A stretch of DNA of 32,955 nt, from contig JAFUFH010000003.1 of the NCBI GenBank assembly GCA_017470005.1, positions 1 through 32,955 on the forward strand, written 5' to 3'. Shown here in pieces: positions 24,637 through 32,955 of this stretch. The position numbers and the translations under genes were made by a program. Numbering within the stretch: the stretch's first letter is position 1; the number at the start of each line of letters is the position of its first letter. The notes beneath the pieces were generated by a model. It was not told where the DNA came from and ran no database searches. It worked only from the letters and a program-made list of their open reading frames with translations. The stretch comes from Bacilli bacterium. GTDB taxonomy: Bacteria; Bacillota_I; Bacilli_A; RFN20; CAG-288.

Positions 24637-26677
24637 ATCCGTGATAAACAATCTTATCTTCGATGAGTTTCTGATAATTGTTTACATCCCACCAAACACC
24701 AGGGGTGGTGATGTTCTTTTCGACAGGTTTTTGTTGAGAAGCTCTGATGGCTTGAACAACAGCATAATAACCAAGCTTATAAGAATCTTGTGCGATAGAA
24801 CCTAATAATAACGGCTTACCATTTTCTTCCATCCAGGAGATTTGTCTATCTCCAGCATCGTATCCGACAAAGATCATATCATTGTATTGGCTCAAACCAG
24901 ATTGAATCGCATCATAGATTTGAGTGATGACAGGTTCAGCTGTCATGAAGATAGAGCTAGCTCCTTTTTCGCGGAGGAAATCAAGAGCGTTTTTATAGTT
25001 GTTGTTATTGACATCGGGTTTGACTTGAATCTCTACTTCTACTCTTCCTTTGGTGTGAACATCCCCTTCCGCGAGTTCTAAGAACTTATCGACAAACCCT
25101 TGAGTTCTCTCATAAGCGGAGACCGTTTCATCATGTTGAATGACGCCAACGATATAAGAATCGGTAGAGGAGATGATATCTTCTTTGACATATTCAAATA
25201 AGTGTTCGGCAGCTAATGCTCCTCCGCCATAGTTATCATTTAAGACGGCGGAAACAATGGGGTTTAATCCAGAATCTTCTAAGGTCTGATAATCTTTTGG
25301 CCAGACACCAGAATCGAATTGAACGACAGGAATATTCGCTTCTTTGGCTTGAGTCAATAAGTCTGCAAAGCCTTCTCCGATACAAGAGAGGGCGATGCCA
25401 TCGACTTTGTTAGAGATGGCGGTTTGCAATAAGTTTCTTTGAATCGGTAAGTTTGCAGGAGTCTCTTCGGCAGGGCCACGGAATGTGAGTTTATAACCTG
25501 ATTCCTCACAAGCCTTTGTCGCTCCCGCTTGCACGTTCTTCCAGAAGGCGTGAGTCTCTCCTTTTGCGATGACCGCAATGACTTTTTCTTTGGCATTTTG
25601 GAATGTGACAGCAAAGATCGTACCGATGATCATCGAGAGAATGAGAGCGCCGGAGATAGAAGAGGTGATAATCACTCTCTTCTTGCTGATTTTCACACTC
25701 TTAAAGTGTTCGATTCTCTTCTTTTTAGCAACATCAAATAAGATAGATAAGATGACGATGACACCCGTTAATACATAAGTGACATAAGTGGAATTGAGAG
25801 AGATATTCATCTTAGGTAATAAGAAGTTGAGACCGACACGGATCACAACCAATAAGAAACTACCTAATAAAGTACCAAAGATTGAGGCACTACCTCCTGC
25901 GGCGGCTGTTCCACCGATATAAGTGCCAGCGATCGCTTCTAGCTCCATACCATTTCCGCTAGCTGCGACAATGGTGGCAAAGGAAGAGGCGTAGAAGATG
26001 GCGGCAACACCAGTGAAGATACCGCAGATGATATAAGCGATAAATTTGTATTTGATGGTGTTGATACCGGATAGACGAGTAGCTTCTTCATTGCTACCGA
26101 TAGAAAGGATATATCTTCCTATCTTCGTCTTATACATGATCATCATCGCAAGGACAGCAAAACCAAATAACCACACGACACCGATAGGGAACCCATTCAA
26201 ATTCGAGAAAGTGTGATTGAACCAAGTGTTAGCGGGGAAGATGACATTTGGGATTTGGACGATGATTGCCGAGATTCCTCTAATGGCCATCATCGTACCT
26301 AAAGTAGCGATGAAAGCGGGAACTTTTAATTTAGCAACTAAGAAACCGTTGAGAGCCCCGATAAGTCCACCAAAGATGATCATTAAAGGAATCGTAAGGA
26401 ATAAAGGCATTCCAAATTCGTGAAGTCTACCCGCAATCAAAGCGGATGCGATACAAACAGCACCGACAGATAAATCAATTCCTCCGGTAGCGACCACAAA
26501 AGTCGTACCTAAAGCTAAGAAAGCATAAGGGACAAAAGATTGCATCATGGAGAGGATATTATAGCGGTCAACAAAGTTTGCATTGGTGATGGTGAAGAAC
26601 AAGAAAAGAACAACCAAGGTGGTGAATATGACGATGTTCTGCTGTATAAATTTCAATACATTTTGTTTCTGATTCAT
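24635..26677 (-). CDS. CUT2 sugar ABC transporter, permease fused to substrate-binding protein
   Basis: 680 residues. Residues about 1-330 are an RbsC-type permease with LGTTFVVATGGIDLSVGA, the family's signature, and about eight helices. An added transmembrane helix (about 336-362) leads into a periplasmic-binding domain of the RbsB type (about 365-680), which faces out. Fusion ties the receptor to the permease; Gram-positive bacteria usually use a separate lipoprotein here. The start overlaps the ATPase stop (ATGA), so the two are translated together. The substrate is a monosaccharide by family; which one cannot be told. Confidence 0.88.
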   Translation of the reverse strand: MNQKQNVLKFIQQNIVIFTTLVVLFLFFTITNANFVDRYNILSMMQSFVPYAFLALGTTFVVATGGIDLSVGAVCIASALIAGRLHEFGMPLFLTIPLMIIFGGLIGALNGFLVAKLKVPAFIATLGTMMAIRGISAIIVQIPNVIFPANTWFNHTFSNLNGFPIGVVWLFGFAVLAMMIMYKTKIGRYILSIGSNEEATRLSGINTIKYKFIAYIICGIFTGVAAIFYASSFATIVAASGNGMELEAIAGTYIGGTAAAGGSASIFGTLLGSFLLVVIRVGLNFLLPKMNISLNSTYVTYVLTGVIVILSILFDVAKKKRIEHFKSVKISKKRVIITSSISGALILSMIIGTIFAVTFQNAKEKVIAVIAKGETHAFWKNVQAGATKACEESGYKLTFRGPAEETPANLPIQRNLLQTAISNKVDGIALSCIGEGFADLLTQAKEANIPVVQFDSGVWPKDYQTLEDSGLNPIVSAVLNDNYGGGALAAEHLFEYVKEDIISSTDSYIVGVIQHDETVSAYERTQGFVDKFLELAEGDVHTKGRVEVEIQVKPDVNNNNYKNALDFLREKGASSIFMTAEPVITQIYDAIQSGLSQYNDMIFVGYDAGDRQISWMEENGKPLLLGSIAQDSYKLGYYAVVQAIRASQQKPVEKNITTPGVWWDVNNYQKLIEDKIVYHG

Positions 26678-28167
26678 TGTGCGTTCCTCACTGCATATTT
26701 CATGATGTTTTCTTGACTTGCTTCGGAAATGTCGAGTATCTTGCTGATAGAGCCTTCTCTCATGACAGCAACTCTATCGCATAACTGAGTGATTTCCTCT
26801 AATTCCGAAGAGATGAGAATGATAGATTTACCTAGTTGAACGAGTTCTTTGATCTTAGAATAAATCTCACTCTTTGCACCGATATCAATTCCTTTGGTGG
26901 GTTCATCAAAGATGAAGATATCCGCATCTTTTAATAACCATCTAGCGATGATACATTTCTGTTGATTTCCACCAGAAAGAGATTCCATCTTACTTAAGAT
27001 GGAGGGATATTTTATATTCAACTCGTCTTTATATTTCTCCGCTTTTTCCATCATGACTTTATCATCTAAAAGCATGAATTTTGTGTTATTATCCAAAGAG
27101 GAGATGACTTCGTTTGCATAGATGGAGTGATCTAAGAATAACCCGAACTGTTTTCTATCCTCGGATAGATAACAAATGCCGTGTTCTATAGCATCCTTTG
27201 GAGAATGTATATCTATTACTTTCCCATCTTTTTCTATCTCTAGCGCTCTGACTCTATCCGCACCAAAGATCGCTCTAGCTACTTCGGTTCTGCCGCTACC
27301 CATCAAACCAGCAAAGCCTAAGATTTCTCCTTGTTTTAAATCAAATGAAATCTTATGAAGCTTTCTCGATTCCATTTTCTTCACATTCAAAACGATAGGG
27401 GCATTTTCTTTCACTTCACTCTTTTCTTTCACAGTCCAAGTGATCGCTCTACCAATCATCATTTGGATGATCTTTGCTCTGTTTGCTTCTTCTTTGGAAA
27501 GGGTATCTACAATGTTTCCGTCACGAAGAACGGAAATCTTATCGGAAATTCTAAGAATCTCATCTAATTTATGGGAAATATAGATTAAAGAAACTCCTTT
27601 TGCTTTTAATTTCTCTATCATGAGGAATAGATCATCGACTTCTTTGGAAGAGAGAGCGGTAGTAGGTTCATCTAACACTAAAACTTTCACTTCTTGAGAG
27701 ACATTCTTTAAAATCTCTACCATCTGCATTTGAGCGATGCTTAATTCTTTCACAGGAGTATAAGGCTTTAAATCCATATCGTATTCATCAAATAATTCCT
27801 GGCACTTTTGATTCATCGCTTCATCATCGATAAAGAATCCTTTTTTGATTTCTCTTCCGATGAAGATGTTTTGAGCGATGGTCAAATCTTTCATCAAGAA
27901 TAATTCTTGATAAACCATGCGAATTCCTAAAGCCTGGGCTTGAGATACATTTTTAAAATCGATATTTTCTCCTTCAAAACAGATGGTTCCGCTATCTTGT
28001 TTGATGACACCGCAAAGAATCTTAGTCAAAGTTGACTTTCCGGCACCATTTTCTCCGACGATAGAATGAACTTCCCCTTTATCAAAGGAAAGAGAGACAT
28101 CCGTTAAAACAGGATTTTGGTGAAAGCTTTTGTTGATGTGACTTAAAGAAATAATCGTATCGTTCAT
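26674..28167 (-). CDS. CUT2 sugar ABC transporter ATP-binding protein (RbsA/MglA-type)
   Basis: 497 residues with two ATPase halves. The first has Walker A GENGAGKST (38-46), a changed signature LSIAQMQ and Walker B VLVLDEPTTAL. The second has the signature LSGGNQQKC and IFDEPTKGID; its Walker A region is changed (GLMGSGRTE), as usual in this family. It energises import through the fused permease encoded 4 bases overlapping downstream. A sigma-54-like element lies 34-49 bases upstream of its start. Confidence 0.9.
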   Translation of the reverse strand: MNDTIISLSHINKSFHQNPVLTDVSLSFDKGEVHSIVGENGAGKSTLTKILCGVIKQDSGTICFEGENIDFKNVSQAQALGIRMVYQELFLMKDLTIAQNIFIGREIKKGFFIDDEAMNQKCQELFDEYDMDLKPYTPVKELSIAQMQMVEILKNVSQEVKVLVLDEPTTALSSKEVDDLFLMIEKLKAKGVSLIYISHKLDEILRISDKISVLRDGNIVDTLSKEEANRAKIIQMMIGRAITWTVKEKSEVKENAPIVLNVKKMESRKLHKISFDLKQGEILGFAGLMGSGRTEVARAIFGADRVRALEIEKDGKVIDIHSPKDAIEHGICYLSEDRKQFGLFLDHSIYANEVISSLDNNTKFMLLDDKVMMEKAEKYKDELNIKYPSILSKMESLSGGNQQKCIIARWLLKDADIFIFDEPTKGIDIGAKSEIYSKIKELVQLGKSIILISSELEEITQLCDRVAVMREGSISKILDISEASQENIMKYAVRNAQ

Positions 28168-28200
28168 AAATAAATGTTCAACCTATTATAAATATTTATG

Positions 28201-28216
28201 CGCCACAGAAGTGTCA
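28201..28216 (-). promoter_or_regulatory. Sigma-54-like -24/-12 promoter, copy 4 (sugar transporter)
   Basis: On the minus strand TGACAC-TTCTG-TGGCG, with the -24 GG as GA as in copy 3, the -12 GC kept at the right spacing. The start would be near 28190, 23 bases before the ATPase gene. The agreement between this and the three copies in the peptide cassette argues for a common regulator. Confidence 0.5.
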
Positions 28217-28401
28217 CAGTTTTCAAATTATTACAAAAATAATATAAATTTCTACAACAATAAGGGAAAGAGAAAGATATTATACTTTGATAATTGTCTT
28301 AAAGTTGGTATATCTTAAAACACTTTTGTTTAAAGGAAAGTATTTATTTTTTTAAGTGATAATATCGATATATCTCCTATTTCATTTATTCATATTTAAT
28401 C

Positions 28402-28431
28402 TTGATATATAAAAATATTTACTGCTATAAT
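28402..28431 (+). promoter_or_regulatory. Sigma-A promoter of the large lipoprotein gene
   Basis: TTGATA (28402-28407), an 18-base spacer and TATAAT (28426-28431). The start would be near 28438, about 22 bases before the gene, with GGAGGG in the leader. The rest of the 290-base divergent region is AT-rich. Confidence 0.7.
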
Positions 28432-28459
28432 TGTGAAATACTTTTTGGAGGGTAAACCT

Positions 28460-30730
28460 ATGAAAAACAAATTAACCAAATACCTTCTTCTATCTGCGAT
28501 GTCATTAACACTTGTCGGATGTAATGCTCCAGAAGAGAAACCAATCACAAACAAAGACGAATCCACTATCATCAAGAACGCCAAAAACACAGACGAATAC
28601 ATGAAGAAACAGGATTATAAATCCATCGCCTATGCTTTTATTTACAACATCAAAGACGGACTCAGTTCTTATGAATCTGAAACCAATGGTAGTGTCAAAG
28701 CCAAAGTCTTATTCTTTGATTATGACATCAAATTCAACAGTCTCACTTATAAGAAGGGAAACGCCTTCTATGCCAAAGATCATTCCACTTCTACTTTTGT
28801 CACCATTAAGAATGAATTCTACATGGTAGACAAAGAGAAAATCTTAGTCTCTAGAGAAGAAAACAAATATGATGTCTACACTTGTGCGGATTTCCAAAAG
28901 ACTTCTTATTCTATGAATCAATATACGGTCATGGGTTATGTCTTCAATGATGAATCTATCTTAAAGACAGAACTTGTTTCGGATAAAGAGGATGTCATCT
29001 CCATCAAATACACGTTGGATAATGATTTGGCTACCAATCTTGTCAAAGTGGATATGAAAAACAATGGAGATTTGACTTCTTATCCTTCTTTCAAGAAAGT
29101 AGAAGTCACTCTCGCCATGAAGAAAGATTTCACTCCTATCTCTTATTCTTTCAAAAGCACTTATGATGCTGCTAAACCTGTTATCGGTGCTTCTGAAGTC
29201 ACTCAAGAATGTGAATGTGTCTTCTCCAAAGTCAACGAAGAGGTCACCATTCCTAATGAAGCTTTCTTAGCGGATAAATTAGGTGCAAAACCTAGCGAAT
29301 GGATTCCTAAGGGAGAAGAGAGAGATATCAAGACAGAATTGTTAGAGTCTGTGAAGAATCTAGACTTCGCTAAAGGTGTTGGTCTCAACGGAAATCTCAC
29401 ACTCAACTTAACGGAAACCCCTATTGTCTTAACGATGGGAGCCAATATCAAATTCGATATCGATCGTATCTCTAAAGATAAGATCTTTGATCTTCTTTCC
29501 TTCTATGCCAAGTTAGAAGGTGATTCTAACTTCAATTCTCTTATCAGCATGGTCAAAATGGTCGCTGGAGATAAATTAGGAGAATACAAAGATATCTTAG
29601 ATAACTTCAAGAGTGTTGAAATCATCTATGATGGACAAGGTTCTCTCTATCTTGTTCCTACCAATCAAAGTGATTTACACACCACTATCGTAAAGGTGAA
29701 AATCACAGATATCCTCGACCTTTTGTTAAAACAAATCAATGTTTATAACTTGGTCCAAGGATTGAACAAAGATGTTGTTACTTTCAAAAAGAATGAAGGT
29801 TCTAAAGAAGGCGATTATCAAATCGAAATCTCTTTGAATGAGGAAATCAAGAAATCTCTCAAAGATAAGATTGATACTTTCTTAGCGGATTCTCAATACG
29901 CTTTAATTGGAATGCTCTTAGGTTACAAAGACTTTGATGGCTTAAATATTAAGGTCAACGTCGAAAATAACGCCTTTAAGAACATGGATGCTGCTCTCTC
30001 TTATGTGAAGAAGGGTAATGAATCTGAAGGACAACCGGATGAAGTCAAGACTCTTCTCTCGCTCCATTTAGATGCAAGCAATCAAACATTCAATTACGCT
30101 CCTGAAATGGAAAAAGCAAAGAAGTTATACGATGATTATGTCGCTTCTCAACCCATCAAGTCTCGCTTCAATAACTTGCTTGAAAATGTCTATGTCAACA
30201 AGGCTTATCTTGTGAATGTGAAGAAGGCATTAGAAGAATACAACGCCTTAAGTGATACTCAAAAAGCCTTTGTTGGTACAGAGGTTGGTCGTCAATTAGG
30301 TGGTGTCATTGAAAGTGTCGAAAATATCTTAACCTTCTTAGATGTCTATAAGAAATATGATCTCACTCATCTTACCAATGCCGATATCTTTGCTCTTGCA
30401 ACAGCTTATAGTGTTAAGAGTTTAGATTCTAGCTTATTGAAAGCGGAAATCGGAGAAGAGGATTATTCCAAGTTAAATGATCTTGGTACTCTTGTCGATT
30501 ACTCTAGTTTAGATTCTGCTATCACTAAGATGAATGGTGATGATGAAAATGCTTGGGGGCTCACTGAAAAGGAAATTAAAGATGTCAAATTGATCTTAGA
30601 CATCGCTTCTATCTTGACTTCTACTTACAGCCAAGTTTACATGAAGTTACTTGCTGCAGGAAAAACGATGTCTGTCGATGATTTGAAAGTGAAGATCAAC
30701 AATCTTTACAACAAACTGAATCAGGATTAG
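28460..30730 (+). CDS. Large unrecognised lipoprotein
   Basis: 756 residues from the ATG behind GGAGGG; the in-frame ATG at 28433 lies inside the promoter and is rejected. Lipoprotein signal ends L-V-G-C. I do not recognise the family. The body is Lys/Asp/Glu-rich, with alternating beta and helical segments and no catalytic motif that I can see. The final 180 residues look helical. It may be a surface binding or structural protein. The gene is divergent from the sugar transporter operon and not obviously linked to it. Codons often end in C. Confidence 0.8.
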   Translation: MKNKLTKYLLLSAMSLTLVGCNAPEEKPITNKDESTIIKNAKNTDEYMKKQDYKSIAYAFIYNIKDGLSSYESETNGSVKAKVLFFDYDIKFNSLTYKKGNAFYAKDHSTSTFVTIKNEFYMVDKEKILVSREENKYDVYTCADFQKTSYSMNQYTVMGYVFNDESILKTELVSDKEDVISIKYTLDNDLATNLVKVDMKNNGDLTSYPSFKKVEVTLAMKKDFTPISYSFKSTYDAAKPVIGASEVTQECECVFSKVNEEVTIPNEAFLADKLGAKPSEWIPKGEERDIKTELLESVKNLDFAKGVGLNGNLTLNLTETPIVLTMGANIKFDIDRISKDKIFDLLSFYAKLEGDSNFNSLISMVKMVAGDKLGEYKDILDNFKSVEIIYDGQGSLYLVPTNQSDLHTTIVKVKITDILDLLLKQINVYNLVQGLNKDVVTFKKNEGSKEGDYQIEISLNEEIKKSLKDKIDTFLADSQYALIGMLLGYKDFDGLNIKVNVENNAFKNMDAALSYVKKGNESEGQPDEVKTLLSLHLDASNQTFNYAPEMEKAKKLYDDYVASQPIKSRFNNLLENVYVNKAYLVNVKKALEEYNALSDTQKAFVGTEVGRQLGGVIESVENILTFLDVYKKYDLTHLTNADIFALATAYSVKSLDSSLLKAEIGEEDYSKLNDLGTLVDYSSLDSAITKMNGDDENAWGLTEKEIKDVKLILDIASILTSTYSQVYMKLLAAGKTMSVDDLKVKINNLYNKLNQD

Positions 30731-30734
30731 CAAA

Positions 30735-30760
30735 AAAAGACCAAGGCGACTTGGTCTTTT
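30735..30760. terminator. Bidirectional terminator, convergent genes
   Basis: A perfect 11-bp stem AAAAGACCAAG/CTTGGTCTTTT with a GCGA loop provides a T-run on both strands. Confidence 0.9.
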
Positions 30761-30766
30761 CTAATG

Positions 30767-31963
30767 TTAACGCAAAGCCTTTAAGTATTGTTTTCTATCG
30801 TACATCATCTTGTCCGCGCGATAGAAGACAGATTTAAATGCCTTGTCATTCTCTTTATCATAGAAAGAGATGCCAGAAGAGATAGAGGCCTCATTCTTTT
30901 TGACATTTTGTTCAATCATCTTCATGAATCCATTATGTCTAATCTGAGCTTCTTTGACTATTTCTCCTTCTAAAACGGCAACAAATTCATCACCACCGTA
31001 ACGATAGATAGAATCTTCAGGGAAGAAATTGCGGATGAGATTAGCAGAGTCAATGATCAACTCATCTCCCTTTTGATGTCCGAAGCGATCGTTGACACTC
31101 TTTAATCCGTTGATATCAAAGACAACTACAGCGAAGTCTTCCATCTCTTCTCTTCCGATTCTTTCATCGATGGATACTTCTTCTTTAACGAAAGCATAAC
31201 GGCTACGCACATTGGTAAGAGCGTCTTTATAAGCGATAGTGATGGCTTCATCTAATTCGTGTTCTTTCTCTTCTTTGATGGAGGATTCTTTTTCTAATTC
31301 TGCCTTAATTTTCTCTTTGGTGTCACTGACGGAGAAGGAATCTAAGATAGCGACACCGATGAGACAACCGATAGAATAGAAAGGAATATAAGGATCACCA
31401 AGCTGAATGGCGATACAGACAATCATGACGGCACTGAATAAGACAATAGCTAAATGTCTTCGTTGTAATTGTCTCTTTCTAATTATGACAATCATAGAGT
31501 AAATTGCGATGATTACATACATAGCAATTTGTAACCACAACATGATATGTCTTGCTTCATAGGCGGTGTAAACTGCGTTTTCATCCACGGAGAAGAGAAC
31601 GGGAAGGAAGAAGTTAAGAATCAATAAAGCAATCTCAGCTGCTAAGAAAGAGACACCAACCCATTTCAAAATATTGGAGAATATCTTATTTCCCTTTAAA
31701 TAATGGATGACAAAGAGGGTCCAGAACATGATGGTAGCACCCATAGAAATGAAATAAATAAAGGTATCAATATAAAGAGGAACACTCCATTTTAGAGACT
31801 CAAAAACACCCCAAAAGATATCTGTGAGATAAAAGAAAGCGATAGAAATCAAAAACATGCGGTAGGAATGAATCGCAGCGATATGATCTTTTTTGGTGAA
31901 CATATCGATATTGGTTAATATATGAATGGTCAAGGCGACTCCAACGAATACAGAATAAGGCAT
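30767..31963 (-). CDS. Membrane diguanylate cyclase (GGDEF)
   Basis: 398 residues. AAGAAGGGA lies before the start. About six or seven transmembrane helices fill residues 1-215, then a short charged coiled-coil-like linker (about 220-245, rich in Glu and Lys) and a GGDEF domain. YRYGGDEFVAV is intact, as are DALTNVRSR and DINGLKSVNDRFGH, so it should make cyclic di-GMP. The I-site position reads FPED; the Arg is missing, so product inhibition through it is unlikely. It has no close partner gene. TATAAT is at 31991-31996 on the minus strand. Confidence 0.85.
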   Translation of the reverse strand: MPYSVFVGVALTIHILTNIDMFTKKDHIAAIHSYRMFLISIAFFYLTDIFWGVFESLKWSVPLYIDTFIYFISMGATIMFWTLFVIHYLKGNKIFSNILKWVGVSFLAAEIALLILNFFLPVLFSVDENAVYTAYEARHIMLWLQIAMYVIIAIYSMIVIIRKRQLQRRHLAIVLFSAVMIVCIAIQLGDPYIPFYSIGCLIGVAILDSFSVSDTKEKIKAELEKESSIKEEKEHELDEAITIAYKDALTNVRSRYAFVKEEVSIDERIGREEMEDFAVVVFDINGLKSVNDRFGHQKGDELIIDSANLIRNFFPEDSIYRYGGDEFVAVLEGEIVKEAQIRHNGFMKMIEQNVKKNEASISSGISFYDKENDKAFKSVFYRADKMMYDRKQYLKALR

Positions 31964-31990
31964 GTTTTATCCCTTCTTTTATTAGACAAT

Positions 31991-31996
31991 ATTATA
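31991..31996 (-). promoter_or_regulatory. -10 TATAAT of the second GGDEF gene
   Basis: On the minus strand the consensus hexamer is 27 bases upstream of the start codon, with a ribosome binding site in the leader. No good -35 is seen. Confidence 0.4.
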
Positions 31997-32187
31997 TAGA
32001 CAAATGTAGAATAATATAAAGCTTTTTTCAATATATTTATACTTTTTTATTCTCTAGGAATTTACTTTTTTAAATCTTAGTTCTTTCTTTTTTTGCAGGA
32101 CTACTTAGGGGATTTATTTCTTTACAAATGCTTTTCTAAATAAGCCGTTTATTAGCGATTGAATAGTCTCCGCTTCCACTCATTTTG

Positions 32188-32203
32188 TGGCACTTTTATG
32201 AGA
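32188..32203 (+). promoter_or_regulatory. Degenerate sigma-54-like element, no adjacent gene
   Basis: TGGCACTTTTATG agrees with copy 2, but the -12 GC is replaced by AG, so it is probably not functional. The 350 bases from 32040 to 32388 otherwise hold only AT-rich DNA and the hairpin before the tnpB gene. Confidence 0.25.
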
Positions 32204-32354
32204 ATGTTTGAAAAACATTGACAGGATGTTAACATTCAATAAGAAGCTATGGATTTTCCTTACCTAAACGACTAAAATACAGTTAAACAAGAATAGATTT
32301 CAGCGAATATAGATTATACTTCAACCCTCCTTCTTCTCTCTTCCATTACATACA

Positions 32355-32381
32355 GTCATTCTGTCCTGATGACGGAATGAC
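32355..32381. repeat. 11-bp hairpin upstream of tnpB
   Basis: GTCATTCTGTC pairs with GACGGAATGAC (one G-U pair) around a 5-base loop, 8 bases before the tnpB start. IS200/IS605 elements carry imperfect palindromes at their ends, where the transposase TnpA binds, so this may be the left-end palindrome. Confidence 0.4.
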
Positions 32382-32388
32382 GTTTGCC

Positions 32389-32955
32389 ATGGAAGAAAAC
32401 ACTGTAAAGTCATACCGATCCATCCGATTCCACTTCAAGGGGAATGAGTCTCAACTGAGACTCTTCTCCTTCCTTTCCCATATTGCAAAGAACGTCTACA
32501 ACTACGCCCTCTTCATTTTGATGGATGATTATGACACAACAGGAAAGCTAATGTCGAAATATGACCTTGATTCCATCTGTAGGCAGAATGATAACTTCCA
32601 TATCATCAACACCTCCACTGCACGAATGACCGTGTTTAGGGCATATGAGAATTTCAAGAGCTATCTTTCCCTCAAGAGAAAGGATGAGAGGGCAAGTAGA
32701 CCAAGGTTCCTTCCTAAGAATGGGGAGACCACCATCACTACTTCCTCCTTCAACACCATAGAGATAAAAGGGAAAACCTATGTGAAGATGCCGCTTTCTA
32801 ACGATATGAGAACAGGAAGGGTGTTCTCACGTTGCTATGGAGATCCTCTCATTGACGAATGGCTCAATAGGCTTGATAGGAAAGATACCGAGAAGTTCTA
32901 TCTTCCCGTTCCCAAAGTCATAAAAGACAAGAACATCAAGACGGTCACCATCAGG
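32389..32955 (+). CDS. tnpB: TnpB-family protein (IS200/IS605 OrfB), N-terminal part
   Basis: 189 codons are open to the window's right edge with no stop, so the gene is partial. An in-frame alternative start is at 32377. The visible sequence fits TnpB N-termini: a KSYRSIRFHFKG beta strand, AKNVYNYAL, a helical span ending in RPRFLPKNG, SSFNTIEIKG and KNIKTVTI. TnpB is an RNA-guided DNA nuclease in transposons. The catalytic RuvC motifs and zinc finger lie outside the window. By eye it is more GC-rich than typical neighbours, and similar to the DUF4143 gene in that respect. Confidence 0.65.
   Translation, partial: MEENTVKSYRSIRFHFKGNESQLRLFSFLSHIAKNVYNYALFILMDDYDTTGKLMSKYDLDSICRQNDNFHIINTSTARMTVFRAYENFKSYLSLKRKDERASRPRFLPKNGETTITTSSFNTIEIKGKTYVKMPLSNDMRTGRVFSRCYGDPLIDEWLNRLDRKDTEKFYLPVPKVIKDKNIKTVTIR

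Overview
The window is AT-rich, densely coded DNA from a low-GC Gram-positive bacterium. Seven proteins carry lipoprotein or lipoprotein-like signal peptides. There is an AgrA/AgrC-type LytTR two-component pair, a membrane-anchored family 3 glycoside hydrolase, a CUT2 sugar ABC transporter, and GGDEF and HD-GYP proteins. Together these suggest a gut Bacilli/Erysipelotrichia-like or uncultured Firmicutes genome. No taxonomic marker gene (rRNA, ribosomal protein) is present, so this placement is inference. I found no rRNA, tRNA or CRISPR array.

Layout. 1-150: end of an IS66-like insertion sequence running off the left edge. 271-2529: an exported class I glutamine-amidotransferase-like lipoprotein facing an unrecognised lipoprotein. 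2700-4900: two Nif11-type leader peptides flank a HipA-like kinase, each gene behind the same sigma-54-like (-24/-12) element. 5003-9920: a periplasmic propeller/HD-GYP sensor, a short pyroglutamyl peptidase and a membrane GGDEF protein. 10049-13252: a large M6-like metalloprotease lipoprotein. 13595-24558: a carbohydrate block with a permuted GH3 enzyme, the LytTR regulator/kinase pair, an AAA/DUF4143 ATPase on the opposite strand, a CBM-rich lipoprotein and an esterase lipoprotein. 24635-28167: a CUT2 transporter whose permease and binding protein are fused, again behind a sigma-54-like element. 28460-31963: a large unrecognised lipoprotein and a second membrane GGDEF protein. 32389-end: the N-terminal part of a TnpB-family (IS200/IS605 OrfB) protein.

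How the parts may work together. The GH3 gene and the CBM lipoprotein gene both have a direct repeat TTAYGCA with a 21-bp pitch, 36-37 bp upstream of a -10-like hexamer. That is the geometry of LytTR regulator sites, and the LytTR regulator/kinase genes lie between the two targets. I infer a small polysaccharide-use regulon. The peptide/kinase cassette has no recognisable RiPP modification or export gene but shares its promoter type with the sugar transporter. The most unusual structures are this cassette, the LytTR-like repeat pairs, and a four-copy array of a 13-bp motif spaced exactly 33 bp apart upstream of the DUF4143 ATPase.
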